Positions 1 through 10,134 of a stretch of 64,000 bases of DNA are shown in pieces. Source of the DNA: Cohnella algarum. GTDB lineage: Bacteria > Bacillota > Bacilli > Paenibacillales > Paenibacillaceae. Position numbers and translations under genes: made by a program. Under the pieces are notes generated by a model that saw nothing but the letters and a program-made list of their open reading frames with translations, was not told where the DNA came from and searched no databases. Numbering within the stretch: the stretch's first letter is position 1; every line of letters begins with the position of its first letter. Where the stretch lies: NCBI RefSeq assembly GCF_016937515.1, contig NZ_JAFHKM010000002.1, forward strand, positions 1,607,001 through 1,671,000. The letters are read 5' to 3'.

Positions 1-479
1 AAACCAAAATCAACAATGACGGGGGTTAAACCATCTTCCCTGAACATAATATTATCAGGTTTTATGTCCCTATGTACTAAGCCATGAGACGAAATATGAG
101 AAAGTGCGTCGATTAATGAATTACCTATAAGATAGAACTCGCTAATATTCATGGTTCTGAGCTTTAATTTTTCTGTCAATGTGCCGCCTAGCAGAAACTC
201 TTCAAGTAAATATAAATAATTCTGACCTTTGTACTCGTATTTAGTAACCTGAATAAGCTTCCCTATGTTGGGATGATTACAAACAAGCATTGCATCTATT
301 TCTCGTTTCGTTCTCTCGCTTATTTTACCAGATTTGAAAACCTTTAAAGCAATGTTAAATCCATGCTGATTAATGACATGGTATGTCTCCTTAAATGTTC
401 CCTCCCCGCTGCCACCAATAAAATCTAAATTTAACTCATCACATATAGCCCGAGCGACATCCTCCAGAACAGTCGACAT
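1..479 (-). CDS. Ser/Thr protein kinase, partial (runs off the left edge)
   Basis: The reverse strand from the ATG at 479 reads as the N-terminal 159 residues of a eukaryotic-type protein kinase and is cut by the window edge. Seen: glycine-rich loop GGSGEGTF (residues 22-29), the ATP-anchoring Lys in ALKVF (Lys46), a likely alpha-C Glu60, catalytic loop HRDIKPDN (136-143), and the metal-binding DFG (157-159) just before the edge. All key catalytic residues of the family are present, so it is probably active. The start has a G-rich Shine-Dalgarno (GGGGGACGAT) and lies 12 bp after the stop of the preceding gene, so the two form one unit. Base composition is clearly more AT-rich than the rest of the window, which suggests recent transfer. 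No function beyond phosphotransfer can be inferred because the C-terminal part is missing. Confidence 0.85.
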   Translation of the reverse strand, partial: MSTVLEDVARAICDELNLDFIGGSGEGTFKETYHVINQHGFNIALKVFKSGKISERTKREIDAMLVCNHPNIGKLIQVTKYEYKGQNYLYLLEEFLLGGTLTEKLKLRTMNISEFYLIGNSLIDALSHISSHGLVHRDIKPDNIMFREDGLTPVIVDFG

Positions 480-491
480 AAGATCGTCCCC

Positions 492-920
492 CTAGCATTG
501 AACAAACTCTAATGCTCTCTCCCTAAGCCATGGTTGCAGTGGTTCAGAGTCACTTGCATCCTGAACAATACTTATACCCTGATCCGTAATACAGCACAGA
601 CCAACACCTCTCTTACTGAACTCTAAATTATGCTTAACAGCGTTATCCACTTCCGTTTCAGGGAGAAGCACATATGATAAGTCGGCAAAACACTGATTGC
701 GATAAGCTTGCTGTAATGCTTGTTTCCATTTAATGAGCTTGGCCTCAATTGCAATAACTTTTCCGTTTGTAGAGACAGCAACGATGTCTGTTCTTCCTCG
801 CTGGTAATCAAATTCCGTTGCACACTTGACTTCACCCCACGGTGAGATATTAGTATGTAGTTGACTCACAAAACTTAGTACCAAAGTTTTTTCATCTGAA
901 AACACCCTATGTTCCCCCAT
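492..920 (-). CDS. Hypothetical protein with PD-(D/E)XK nuclease-like core
   Basis: A 142-residue protein. Its centre has the spacing of a restriction-endonuclease-like active site: TDIVAV (Asp), about ten residues, then AIEAKL (Glu-x-Lys), preceded by a beta-strand-rich segment with an Arg-Gly-Arg. This resembles small PD-(D/E)XK proteins but is a motif reading only. The ATG at 920 has no obvious Shine-Dalgarno. The GTG at 905 has GGGGG eight bases upstream and may be the true start, which would remove five residues. It is the first gene of an AT-rich pair with the downstream kinase gene (12-bp gap), and a promoter with an internal palindrome lies upstream. A kinase paired with a nuclease-like protein could be a defence or toxin module, but nothing here proves that. 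Confidence 0.6.
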   Translation of the reverse strand: MGEHRVFSDEKTLVLSFVSQLHTNISPWGEVKCATEFDYQRGRTDIVAVSTNGKVIAIEAKLIKWKQALQQAYRNQCFADLSYVLLPETEVDNAVKHNLEFSKRGVGLCCITDQGISIVQDASDSEPLQPWLRERALEFVQC

Positions 921-969
921 TCAATTGCAATTCATGTTGGTTCGTGCCTCAAGACATCTGATACCCCTA

Positions 970-998
970 ATTTTACCATATAAATTATGGTTACTGAA
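970..998 (-). promoter_or_regulatory. Promoter with internal palindrome for the nuclease-like/kinase pair
   Basis: On the reverse strand there is TTCAGT (993-998), a 17-bp spacer and TAAAAT (970-975). The spacer carries the inverted repeat ACCATA-N5-TATGGT (975-991), well placed to act as an operator. Inferred from sequence only. Confidence 0.45.
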
Positions 999-1013
999 TA
1001 AAAATCGTTGCCG

Positions 1014-1493
1014 TTATTTATGATACGGTTCCCCCCGATTAATCCGAAACGCCCGATACACCTGCTCCACCAGGATCAGCCTCATCAGTTGGTGCGGGTA
1101 GGTGAGACGGCCGAAGGAAAGCTTCTTGTCGGCGCGCTTTAAGACGGCGTCGGACAGGCCGAGGGAGCCGCCGATGACGAAGGCGACGTGGCTGGAGCCG
1201 TAGGTGGCGAGTTTGTCGAGATGGGAAGCGAGGTCTTCGGACGACCAGAGCTCGCCGCCGATGGCGAGGGCGATGACGTGCGCGTCGTCCTTCAATTGCA
1301 AAAGGATGCGCTCGCCCTCTTTGTCCTTGACCTGGCGTTCTTCGGCGGGGCTGAGGATTTCGGGGGCTTTTTCGTCGGGGACTTCGGTTAGGGTGATGCG
1401 GGCGTAGGGGCCGAGGCGCTTGACGTATTCGGCGATGCCCTGGACGAGGTATTTTTCCTTCAGCTTGCCGACGGAGACGATCTGGATATGCAA
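1014..1493 (-). CDS. rlmH: 23S rRNA (pseudouridine-1915 N3)-methyltransferase RlmH
   Basis: This SPOUT-family enzyme methylates pseudouridine 1915 in helix 69 of 23S rRNA using S-adenosylmethionine. The 159-residue product matches the usual family length. It begins (M)[14 protein letters not shown] and ends [11 protein letters not shown]; the C-terminal trefoil knot shows [10 protein letters not shown] and the conserved LTYPHQLMR. The start is the TTG at 1493, because the homologous sequence begins there and AAAGGAAG lies eight bases upstream; the open frame extends further but is not conserved. In many Bacilli rlmH follows htrA and the CxxH gene directly. Here those genes are about 40 kb away (41.6 kb), so the locus has been split or rearranged. 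topB lies upstream on the same strand, separated by a terminator. Confidence 0.95.
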   Translation of the reverse strand: MHIQIVSVGKLKEKYLVQGIAEYVKRLGPYARITLTEVPDEKAPEILSPAEERQVKDKEGERILLQLKDDAHVIALAIGGELWSSEDLASHLDKLATYGSSHVAFVIGGSLGLSDAVLKRADKKLSFGRLTYPHQLMRLILVEQVYRAFRINRGEPYHK

Positions 1494-1566
1494 AAAGGGT
1501 TCTTCCTTTCCGGCCAAGCCGCGCGGCGGCCCGGGTTCTGAGTGAAGGGGATATCGCGATAAAGCG

Positions 1567-1650
1567 AAAAAAAGGGAACGATGACGCACCGGCCCCGAAG
1601 ACCGCGCACCCCGCGATTCCTCCTCCCGGGACGCGGCCATCGTTCCCTTT
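1567..1650 (-). terminator. Intrinsic terminator between topB and rlmH
   Basis: On the reverse strand AAAGGGAACGATG (1638-1650) pairs with CATCGTTCCCTTT (1571-1583), followed by a run of T. The loop is long (about 54 nt) and itself GC-rich and foldable. It lies just after the topB stop, so it probably ends that transcript. Confidence 0.7.
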
Positions 1651-1674
1651 CCGAAATCCGGCATCTCCGGACGG

Positions 1675-4008
1675 TCAAGCTTCCAGCGCCAGCTCACCCG
1701 TGCCCGGATTGACCAATAAAATGCGAGCCTCGTACGCTTCGCCAGCGCCGTTCTTGAATTTAAGTTTGCCCGTTTTGCCCTTTTCGATCAGGCTGCGGAC
1801 CATGGCGTCGGTGAGGCTGCGGCCGAAGCTCATCTTCCAGATGACGAAGGAGCAGCCGGTTTTGTAGTGGCTGCAGCCGTAGCCTTTGCGGCCCATGAAG
1901 ATTTGGCCGCCGCAGCCCGGGCGCGGGCACGCGCCGATGACGGCGGGCGCGGCAGGGGCGGCGGACGGCGCGGGGGCCGCGGCTGTCGCGACCGCGCTGC
2001 GGCGGCGCGTGCGGGCGGGCGCAGCCGCGCCGGCGGCCTTGCCCGCGGCCCGGCGCGACTTGCCGCCCGCGGGCGCGGAACCGCCGCCGACGCCGCCAGC
2101 CTCGCCGCGCCCGAAGGCGGTGCGGACCGCGGGCGGCTGCACGCGGACCTTGTCGACGATCTGCACCGTGAACCGCTTCACGTTGTTCATGAACGTCTCC
2201 GCCGACGCCTGGCCGCGGGCGATTTCGTTCAGGCGCTTCTCCCACTGGCCGGTCATCTCCGGCGAGGTGAGCAGCTCGACGCCCGCGCCGCGGATAAGCT
2301 CGACGGCGGTGCGGCCCTTCGGCGTAATGACGATCTTCTTGCCCTGCATGTCGATGTAGCCGACCTGCTTCAGCCGCTCGATCGTCGCCGCGCGCGTGGC
2401 CGGGGTTCCGAGCCCCGAGTCCTTCATCGCGTCGCGCAGCTCGTCGTCCTCGATCTGCTTGCCCGCGCTTTCCATCGCCTTGAGCAGCGTGCCCTCCGTA
2501 TAGTGCTTCGGAGGCTGCGTCTCCTTCTCCTTCGCTTCCGCGTCGGCGCACAAGACAGGCTGCGAAGCGTCCAGCTCGAACGGAGCGTCCGTCTCCTCGA
2601 GCGGCTCCTCCTGCTCCTTGTCCCCGCTGCCCGAAGCGCCCGCCGAGGCCCCGCCGCCGCCGCGCGCTTTTTTCCCGCTGCGTCCGCCGTCCTTGCCCGC
2701 GCCGCCGTCCGGCAGCAGCGCCTTCCAGCCGAGCGACAGCAGCTGCTTGATCGTCGTTTTGAACCGTTCCTGCTCGACTAGCGTCATCACCGTATGCACC
2801 TTGTACTCCGCCGCCGGATAGAAATGCGACAGGAACCGCCGCACGATCAAATCGTACACCTTTCGCTCGTCCGGGCTCAGCGCCCCGGCCCGCTTCATCG
2901 TCGGCATGATCGCGTGGTGATCCTCGACCTTGGCCGGATTGCAGACGCCCCGGTTCCCCTTGTGCACGAACCGCTTGTCCGCTCCCGCGACGAAGTCCCG
3001 GTAGTCGTCCGCCCCGCGCAGCGAGTCGAGGATGCGGTGCATTTCCGGAATGTTTTCCTCGTTGACGTAGTTGGAGTTCGTGCGCGGGTAGGAGATGACC
3101 TTGTGCTTTTCGTACAGCGCCTGGGCGACGTCGAGCGTCTTTTTCGCGGAAAAACCGAACTTGCCGTTCGCGTCCCGCTGCAGCAGCGTCAGGTCGTACA
3201 GCTTGAACGGATACTCCTTCGTGTCCTTGACCTCGTAGCTCTCGACCGCGCCGGTCTTGCCCTTCGCCTTGGCCGCGATCGCCTCCGCCTTCGCCGGATC
3301 GAGAATCCGGTCGCCCTGCCACAAGCCGCGGTAAGACGTCGCCCCCTGCTCGAACAGCCCGGCCACCTCGTAAAACTTCATCGAATCGAACGCCTCGATC
3401 TGTTTTTGCCGATCGTAAATAAGCGCCAGCACCGGCGTCTGCACCCGGCCGACCGACAGCAGCTCGTTATGCTTCGTCGTGAACGCGCGCGACCCGTTCA
3501 TCCCGATCAGCCAGTCCGCTTCGCTCCGGGCCCGCGCCGCTTCGGTCAAGTTCGCGTACTCCGCCTCGTCCTTCAGCTCCTCGAACCCGCGCCGGATCGT
3601 CTCGGCCGTCAGGTCGGAAATCCACAGCCGCCGCACCGGCTGCCGCAGCCCCAAATGCCGCCGAATCAACGAAAAAATATGCTGTCCCTCCCGCCCGGCG
3701 TCGCACGCGTTCACAAGCGAATCGCAGCGCGAAGCCAGCTCGCGGATAACGGCAAGCTGATCCTTCGTCTTCGGGTTCGGCAGCAGCTTGAACTGCTCCG
3801 GAATGATCGGCAAATCGCCGAAATTCCATTTTTTGTACTTGTCGTCGTAACGATCCGGCTCCGCCAGTCCGATCAGGTGGCCGATCGCCCACGTGATAAT
3901 GTACCGCTCCCCCTCCAGATAACTCCGCATGTTTTTCGCTTTCGGCTCGATGACCGAGGCGATGTTGCGGCCCATATCGGGTTTTTCCGCGATTACCAGC
4001 GTTTTCAC
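1675..4008 (-). CDS. topB: DNA topoisomerase III (type IA)
   Basis: A type IA topoisomerase that passes single DNA strands through a transient 5'-phosphotyrosine break; it decatenates and relaxes negatively supercoiled DNA. The 777-residue product has an N-terminal TOPRIM domain (1-140; [10 protein letters not shown] and the acidic DAGREG at 103-108), the four-domain toroid with the active-site motif YPRTNSNY (Tyr307), and a C-terminal four-Cys zinc ribbon starting at CPRPGCGG near residue 694. Two low-complexity linkers are present: Gly/Lys-rich near 435-475 and Ala/Arg-rich near 640-690. The start is the GTG at 4008 with AAAGGGA upstream. It is probably monocistronic, ending at the terminator before rlmH. 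Confidence 0.96.
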   Translation of the reverse strand: MKTLVIAEKPDMGRNIASVIEPKAKNMRSYLEGERYIITWAIGHLIGLAEPDRYDDKYKKWNFGDLPIIPEQFKLLPNPKTKDQLAVIRELASRCDSLVNACDAGREGQHIFSLIRRHLGLRQPVRRLWISDLTAETIRRGFEELKDEAEYANLTEAARARSEADWLIGMNGSRAFTTKHNELLSVGRVQTPVLALIYDRQKQIEAFDSMKFYEVAGLFEQGATSYRGLWQGDRILDPAKAEAIAAKAKGKTGAVESYEVKDTKEYPFKLYDLTLLQRDANGKFGFSAKKTLDVAQALYEKHKVISYPRTNSNYVNEENIPEMHRILDSLRGADDYRDFVAGADKRFVHKGNRGVCNPAKVEDHHAIMPTMKRAGALSPDERKVYDLIVRRFLSHFYPAAEYKVHTVMTLVEQERFKTTIKQLLSLGWKALLPDGGAGKDGGRSGKKARGGGGASAGASGSGDKEQEEPLEETDAPFELDASQPVLCADAEAKEKETQPPKHYTEGTLLKAMESAGKQIEDDELRDAMKDSGLGTPATRAATIERLKQVGYIDMQGKKIVITPKGRTAVELIRGAGVELLTSPEMTGQWEKRLNEIARGQASAETFMNNVKRFTVQIVDKVRVQPPAVRTAFGRGEAGGVGGGSAPAGGKSRRAAGKAAGAAAPARTRRRSAVATAAAPAPSAAPAAPAVIGACPRPGCGGQIFMGRKGYGCSHYKTGCSFVIWKMSFGRSLTDAMVRSLIEKGKTGKLKFKNGAGEAYEARILLVNPGTGELALEA

Positions 4009-4260
4009 AAGGCATGTCCCTTTCCGGATTCACTAGAATACGCGACGGAGGCTTTCCGATCCGCAAGGCTTTGTTCCATTTTACCACATCCGGCCCCGCT
4101 GCCGGCCCGAAAATCGAAACGCGAAAAAACCCATCGCGGGGTTCATTCCGACCCTGCGACGGGTTTTGCTTGCTTTCGAGTCGTACACGCCGTGCGCGCC
4201 ATGCGCTCGATGGGCGTCCTGCATCAAGCGCGCGCCGCGCAAACAACGCCTCCGGGCCCC

Positions 4261-5933
4261 TTAACGGCCGCCGAGCGATTCGCTCGGCGTCGACGCCGCG
4301 GCCAGCTCCCGCTCCAGCTCTTCCGTATACTCGCGCTTCTGCTCGTCCGAATAGGCCAGGCAGTCCGCCATGAAATCGATCGCGGCTTCCTTCCAGCGCT
4401 TTGCCCAGTCGATGTCGAACAGAACGGCCCCCGTTCTCCGCAGAAAGAAATCGACGGGCTTGACCGCCATCTCCTCCTCGATCGCGTACAGCAGCTCCGC
4501 CCGCAGCTCGGGCGGAAGCCCGTTCGGATCGGCCTTCCCTTTCCCGTTCCGGATCCGGTCGTGCACGGCCGTCACGTTCGACCCGTACCGGCGGGCGAGC
4601 CGCTCCGCCGCCTCCTTCGTCAAGCCGAGCTTCACGCCGGCTTCCGTCATCTTCTGCACGAAGGACGGGAACTGCCGCGATCCCCCCACGTCGCCCCCGA
4701 GATCGGCAGCGTCTTCGTGCCGCACGGCTCGAACGGCCCGCGCCCGGCTTCCCGCAGCTTGGCCGCGAGAAGGTCGGTCACCGTTTCCGCCATTTTGCGG
4801 TAACCGGTCAGCTTGCCGCCGGCGATCGTGATCAGCCCGGAAGCCGAGACGAAAATTTCGTCCCGCCGCGACACTTCCGACGGCGACTTGCCCGCTTCGT
4901 AGATCAGCGGACGCAATCCCGCCCAACTGGACTCGACGTCCGCTCCGGTCAGCTTCAGGTCCGGGAACATGCCGTTGGCGGCGGCCAGGATATAGTCCCG
5001 ATCCTCCTCGCTCATGCGGGGATGGACCGTATCTCCGGCGTAGTCGGTGTCGGTCGTGCCGACGTATGTTTTGCCTTCGCGGGGAATCGCGAACACCATC
5101 CGGCCGTCCGGCGTATCGAAATAAATCGCCTGACGAAGGGGAAACCTCCGTCCGTCGAACACGAGATGAACGCCTTTCGTCAGCCGCAGCGTCTTCCCTT
5201 CCTTGGAGCGGTCGAGCTCGCGCAGCGTATCCACCCAGGGACCGGTGGCGTTGACCACCTCGCGCGCCTTGATCCGGTACGTCCCGCCGCCGATGACGTC
5301 CCGGGCGACGACTCCGACGAGCTTGCCCCCTTCGTACAGAAGCTCCTCCGCCTTGACGTAGTTCGCCGCGCGCGCTCCGGCTTCGACCGCTTTTTTCATG
5401 ACCTCGATCGTCAGGCGGGCATCGTCCGTCCGGTATTCCACATAGTAGCCGCCGCCCTTCAGCCCTTGCCGCCGCAGCAGCGGCTCCTTGGCCAGCGTCT
5501 CTTCCTTGCTGAGCATTTTGCGGCGCTCCTCGCGCTTGACCCCGGCCAGAAAATCGTATACGCGCAGCCCGATCGACGTCGTGAACGCCCCGAACGTCCC
5601 TCCCTGATAGAACGGCAGCAGCATCCATTCCGGCGTCGTCACGTGGGGGCCGTTCTCGTAGACGACCGCGCGCTCCTTCCCGACCTCGGCGACCATCTTC
5701 ACCTCGAACTGCTTCAAATACCGCAGCCCCCCGTGCACGAGCTTCGTCGAACGGCTCGACGTCCCGGCCGCGAAATCCTGCATTTCGATCAGCGCCGTCG
5801 ACATCCCCCGCTTCCGGGCGTCCAGCGCGATGCCCGCGCCCGTAATCCCGCCGCCGATAATCAAAACGTCGAACACGCCGTCTTCCAATTCCGACAGCCG
5901 TCCCCGGCGATCCGTACCGTAGTTTCCGTTCAT
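4261..5933 (-). pseudogene. glpD: Glycerol-3-phosphate dehydrogenase GlpD, one-base frameshift
   Basis: A membrane-associated FAD enzyme that oxidises glycerol-3-phosphate to dihydroxyacetone phosphate and feeds electrons to quinone. From the ATG at 5933 the frame reads an FAD-binding N-terminus ([13 protein letters not shown]) and the substrate-domain motifs [10 protein letters not shown] and TTDTDY, up to LPISGA. The last ~140 residues (FPSFVQKM to the end at 4261) continue in another frame. The break is at a G5 run (C5 on the + strand, 4694-4698): a sixth G would restore [11 protein letters not shown] and a full-length protein of 557 residues, matching the usual ~555. It is either a real disruption or a homopolymer sequencing error; the downstream part is otherwise intact, which favours an error or a very recent mutation. 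It has its own GlpP-type leader. Confidence 0.88.
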
Positions 5934-5961
5934 CCGTCATCCCTCATTTTCCCGTTAATGT

Positions 5962-6059
5962 AAAAAAAGAACCACTGCCATCCCGCCGCGCAAGCGCGGC
6001 GGGAACGTCCGTGGTTCTCCCGATCTCCTACCGTGTATGAACTTGTTAAAGTGATTATA
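5962..6059 (-). promoter_or_regulatory. glpD leader: promoter, GlpP-type element, terminator
   Basis: On the reverse strand: a -10 TATAAT (6054-6059), then the element GGAGATCGGGAGAAC (6014-6028), whose 3' end is the 5' arm of a terminator (GAACCAC 6011-6017 with GTGGTTC 5969-5975, enclosing a GC-rich inner hairpin) followed by T7. GlpP of Bacillus subtilis is known to prevent termination in the glpD leader when glycerol-3-phosphate is present. The overlap of element and terminator arm fits that mechanism. The same element occurs in three other leaders in this window. Confidence 0.8.
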
Positions 6060-6098
6060 GCATTTTACCCGAAAGAACGAAAGCAAACGGCCGCCCCA

Positions 6099-7595
<1,497 letters not shown>

Positions 7596-8174
7596 TCAAC
7601 CTTCCCCTTTCCGCCCTGCGGGCTCGAAATGCTTCCACAGCTCGTAATTCGACGTCGTTACCGCCGACGCCCCGGCGCGAAGCGCCTGTTCGACGTCGTT
7701 CACCGTCCGGATCAGGCCGCCGGCGAAAATCGGAATCCCCGTCCGTTCGGACACTTCCGCGATGATGTGCGGAATGACGCCGGGAAGGACTTCGATGAAG
7801 TCCGGCTTCGTCCTCTCGAACATGGCGTAGCTTTTTTCCAGGGCGTTCGTATCGAGCAGGAACAGCCTTTGAATCGCCAGCAGCCCGTTCTGCTTCGTTT
7901 TCCCGATGACGCCGGCCCGGGTGGACACGATGCCCGCCGGCTTTACGACCTGGCACAAATACTCTGCCGCGTATTCGTCGTTTTTCAGTCCTTCGATCAA
8001 ATCCGCGTGCAGGATCGGCTTCTTGCCATGCGATTTCGCCAGATCGACGATCGGCCGGATCTGACTGATGTGGGTGTCGAGGATCACGATATATTCGTAC
8101 GACAGCTTGATCAGCTTCTCCAAATCCTTCACTTTCCGGGCAGCAGGCAATACGCTCTGGTTACGGAAATTCAT
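7596..8174 (-). CDS. glpP: Glycerol operon antiterminator GlpP
   Basis: An RNA-binding regulator that, with glycerol-3-phosphate, prevents premature termination in glp leader transcripts. The 192-residue product has a TIM-barrel-like GlpP fold: LSYEYIVILDTHISQI, KPILHADLIEGL, PAGIVSTRAG, IEVLPGVIPHI and IPIFAGGLIRT are the family's conserved segments. The start is the ATG at 8174, where homology begins, with GGAGGGAGAGG just upstream. It is the first gene of glpP-glpK and lies behind a leader carrying the same RNA element it presumably binds, so it is likely autoregulated. The window has four such leaders, which define its probable local regulon. Confidence 0.94.
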   Translation of the reverse strand: MNFRNQSVLPAARKVKDLEKLIKLSYEYIVILDTHISQIRPIVDLAKSHGKKPILHADLIEGLKNDEYAAEYLCQVVKPAGIVSTRAGVIGKTKQNGLLAIQRLFLLDTNALEKSYAMFERTKPDFIEVLPGVIPHIIAEVSERTGIPIFAGGLIRTVNDVEQALRAGASAVTTSNYELWKHFEPAGRKGEG

Positions 8175-8219
8175 GTCGGCCTCTCCCTCCGCTCCCCTGA
8201 ACGGGGGGCTTAAATGACA

Positions 8220-8308
8220 AAAAAGGAGAATGACGAACCGGTCCGACGAGGACCCAATTCGCGTGTTCTCCTTTTCTCCGCCACACATATCAACTTGAGC
8301 ACATTATA
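8220..8308 (-). promoter_or_regulatory. glpP-glpK leader: promoter, GlpP-type element, terminator
   Basis: On the reverse strand: -10 TATAAT (8303-8308), element GGAGAAAAGGAGAAC (8265-8279), then a terminator pairing AAGGAGAA (8266-8273) with TTCTCCTT (8223-8230) before a T run. The element overlaps the 5' arm, as in the glpD leader. Confidence 0.75.
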
Positions 8309-8374
8309 AACCAAACGGAAAGGAGTGTCTATATGAAAGCGTCTTTTTTCGGATGGCATTCGGCTTGCCAAGCA

Positions 8375-8498
8375 TTGACATCCTGAATTTGTCAAGTATG
8401 ATAGAAAATAAATTAATCTGCAGGCTGCCACGGAGAAGCAGAGCCGGCAGCTAGTCCTTGCGTACTCGCGAAGGGCTAGCTGCCGGCTTTTTCTTTTT
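8375..8498 (+). promoter_or_regulatory. Leader of second glpK: promoter, GlpP-type element, terminator
   Basis: TTGACA (8375-8380), a 16-bp spacer and TATGAT (8397-8402) form a good sigma-A promoter. The element GGAGAAGCAGAGCCG (8432-8446) runs into the terminator arm GCCGGCAGCTAG (8443-8454), which pairs perfectly with CTAGCTGCCGGC (8476-8487) before a T-rich tract. It has the same order as the other three leaders but lies on the opposite strand, divergent from glpP. Confidence 0.75.
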
Positions 8499-8528
8499 GC
8501 GTGCGCTCCGCACAAGGAGGTTACCGTC

Positions 8529-10073
8529 ATCCGCCAAAACGCCGAAAACGCCGGGAACGCCAAGTACGTCCTTACGCTGGATCAGGGCACGACCGCCTCC
8601 CGCGCCATTCTGTTCGACCGCAAGGGGAATCCGAAGGCCGTCGCCAAAAAAGAATTCAAGCAACATTATCCTAGGCCCGGCTGGGTCGAGCACGACGCCG
8701 AGGAAATTTGGGAGAGCCAGTCCGCGGTCATGTACGAGGTTTTGCAGCGGGCGGACGTCGCCCCCGAGCAGATCGCCGCGATCAGCATCACGAATCAGCG
8801 AGAAACGACCGTCGTCTGGAACCGGCTGACGGGCCAGCCGATCTATCGGGCGATCGTCTGGCAGAGCAAGCAATCGGCGGACATCTGCAACCGCCTGAAA
8901 GCGGAAGGCTTCGAACCGGCGGTGCGGGAAAAAACGGGGCTCATTCTCGACCCGTACTTCTGCGGCTCGAAAATCCGGTGGATTCTGGACCATGTCCCCC
9001 AGGCGCGCGAGATGGCCGAGCGCGGGGAGCTGCTGTTCGGCACGATCGACACCTGGCTGCTGTGGAAGCTTACGGACGGCAAGGTGCATGCCACCGATTG
9101 CTCCAATGCCTCCCGAACGTTGCTGTTCAACATTCATGAGCTCGAGTGGGATCCCGGACTGCTGCGCATGCTGGATATTCCGGCTTCGATGCTGCCGGAG
9201 GTCAAGCCTTCCAGCCATATTTACGGCTACGTTTCCGAATCCCTGTTCCCCGTCCCCATCCCGGTCGCGGGGATGGCGGGCGACCAGCACGCTTCCCTGT
9301 TCGGCCACGCCTGCTTCGAGAAGGGAATGGCGAAGAACACGTACGGGACGGGCTGCTTTTTGCTGATGAACACCGGCTCGGAGCCGGTTTCGTCCGACAA
9401 CGGGCTGCTGACGACGATCGCCTGGGGCATCGACGGCAAGATCGTTTACGCGCTGGAGGGGAGCATCTTCATTGCCGGCGCGGTAGTCAAATGGCTGCGG
9501 GACGGGCTGAAGACGATCTGGAAAGTATCGGATTCGGACGAGCACGCGGCGGCCGTTCCCTCGGCCGACGGGGTCTATTTCGTGCCGGCGTTCGTCGGCC
9601 TCGGCGCCCCTTACTGGGACATGGAGGCGAAAGGAGCCATCTTCGGGCTAACCGCGAGAACGACGGAGGACCATATCATCCGGGCGGCCGTCGAGTCGAT
9701 CGCGTACCAGACGAAGGACGTCTTGACGGCGATGGAGGCGGACTCCGGAATCAGGCTCGTCAAGCTGACGGCGGACGGAGGCGCCGCGGCGAACGAATTT
9801 CTGATGCAGTGGCAGGCGGACTTGCTGAACGTCCCGATCGAACGGCCGAGGGTGCTCGAGACGGCCGCGCTCGGAGCCGCGTACCTGGCCGGACTTGCCG
9901 TCGGGTTGTGGAGGGATCAGGAAGAGATTTCCCTGCAAATTCGGACCGGCAAGGATCGAACGTACGAACCCGATCTGGCCGAGGAGGTCCGGCAGGAGCG
10001 GTACGAAGGATGGGTGCAGGCCGTTCATGCCGCGATGGCCTTCAAAACGAAGAGCCCAAACGGCAAACGATAA
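8529..10073 (+). CDS. Glycerol kinase paralogue GlpK2, apparent ATC start
   Basis: A second FGGY-family glycerol kinase, about 514 residues. Conserved: [14 protein letters not shown] phosphate loop, [39 protein letters not shown] and TYGTGCF. Two oddities are visible. First, no ATG, GTG or TTG lies between the strong AAGGAGG (8514-8520) and the conserved start; the codon at ideal spacing is ATC (8529), so it uses a rare start or a mutated one. The internal ATG at 8730 would delete the phosphate loop. Second, the HHFFG segment that carries the HPr-phosphorylated His in copy 1 is replaced by [13 protein letters not shown], so PTS control should be lost. It is led by a GlpP-type leader and ends at a strong bidirectional terminator. 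Confidence 0.88.
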   Translation: MRQNAENAGNAKYVLTLDQGTTASRAILFDRKGNPKAVAKKEFKQHYPRPGWVEHDAEEIWESQSAVMYEVLQRADVAPEQIAAISITNQRETTVVWNRLTGQPIYRAIVWQSKQSADICNRLKAEGFEPAVREKTGLILDPYFCGSKIRWILDHVPQAREMAERGELLFGTIDTWLLWKLTDGKVHATDCSNASRTLLFNIHELEWDPGLLRMLDIPASMLPEVKPSSHIYGYVSESLFPVPIPVAGMAGDQHASLFGHACFEKGMAKNTYGTGCFLLMNTGSEPVSSDNGLLTTIAWGIDGKIVYALEGSIFIAGAVVKWLRDGLKTIWKVSDSDEHAAAVPSADGVYFVPAFVGLGAPYWDMEAKGAIFGLTARTTEDHIIRAAVESIAYQTKDVLTAMEADSGIRLVKLTADGGAAANEFLMQWQADLLNVPIERPRVLETAALGAAYLAGLAVGLWRDQEEISLQIRTGKDRTYEPDLAEEVRQERYEGWVQAVHAAMAFKTKSPNGKR

Positions 10074-10077
10074 GCAA

Positions 10078-10126
10078 AAAGCCCTTCGGCAGACGGCGCG
10101 CAGCCGCCAGGCCGAAGGGCTTTTTT
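10078..10126. terminator. Bidirectional terminator between glpK2 and the membrane hydrolase
   Basis: AAAAAGCCCTTCGGC pairs with GCCGAAGGGCTTTTTT around a GC-rich inner region. A/T runs on both sides let it serve both convergent genes. Confidence 0.9.
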
Positions 10127-10134
10127 AGGTGTCG

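Noticed and set aside
1567..1650. GlpP-type leader before rlmH
   Set aside because: It has a terminator with a similar layout but lacks GGAGA-N3-RGAG and lies directly after the topB stop.
2794..4803. Large + strand open frame (669 codons) opposite topB and glpD
   Set aside because: Arg/Leu/His-rich composition typical of antisense frames in GC-rich DNA; topB and glpD are clear on the other strand.
5034..5932. Open frame of 4261-5940 upstream of the glpD frameshift
   Set aside because: Only its last ~140 codons are GlpD; the rest is an out-of-frame reading of the same gene.
8730..10073. ATG at 8730 as the start of the second glycerol kinase
   Set aside because: It would remove the conserved phosphate loop and has no Shine-Dalgarno sequence.
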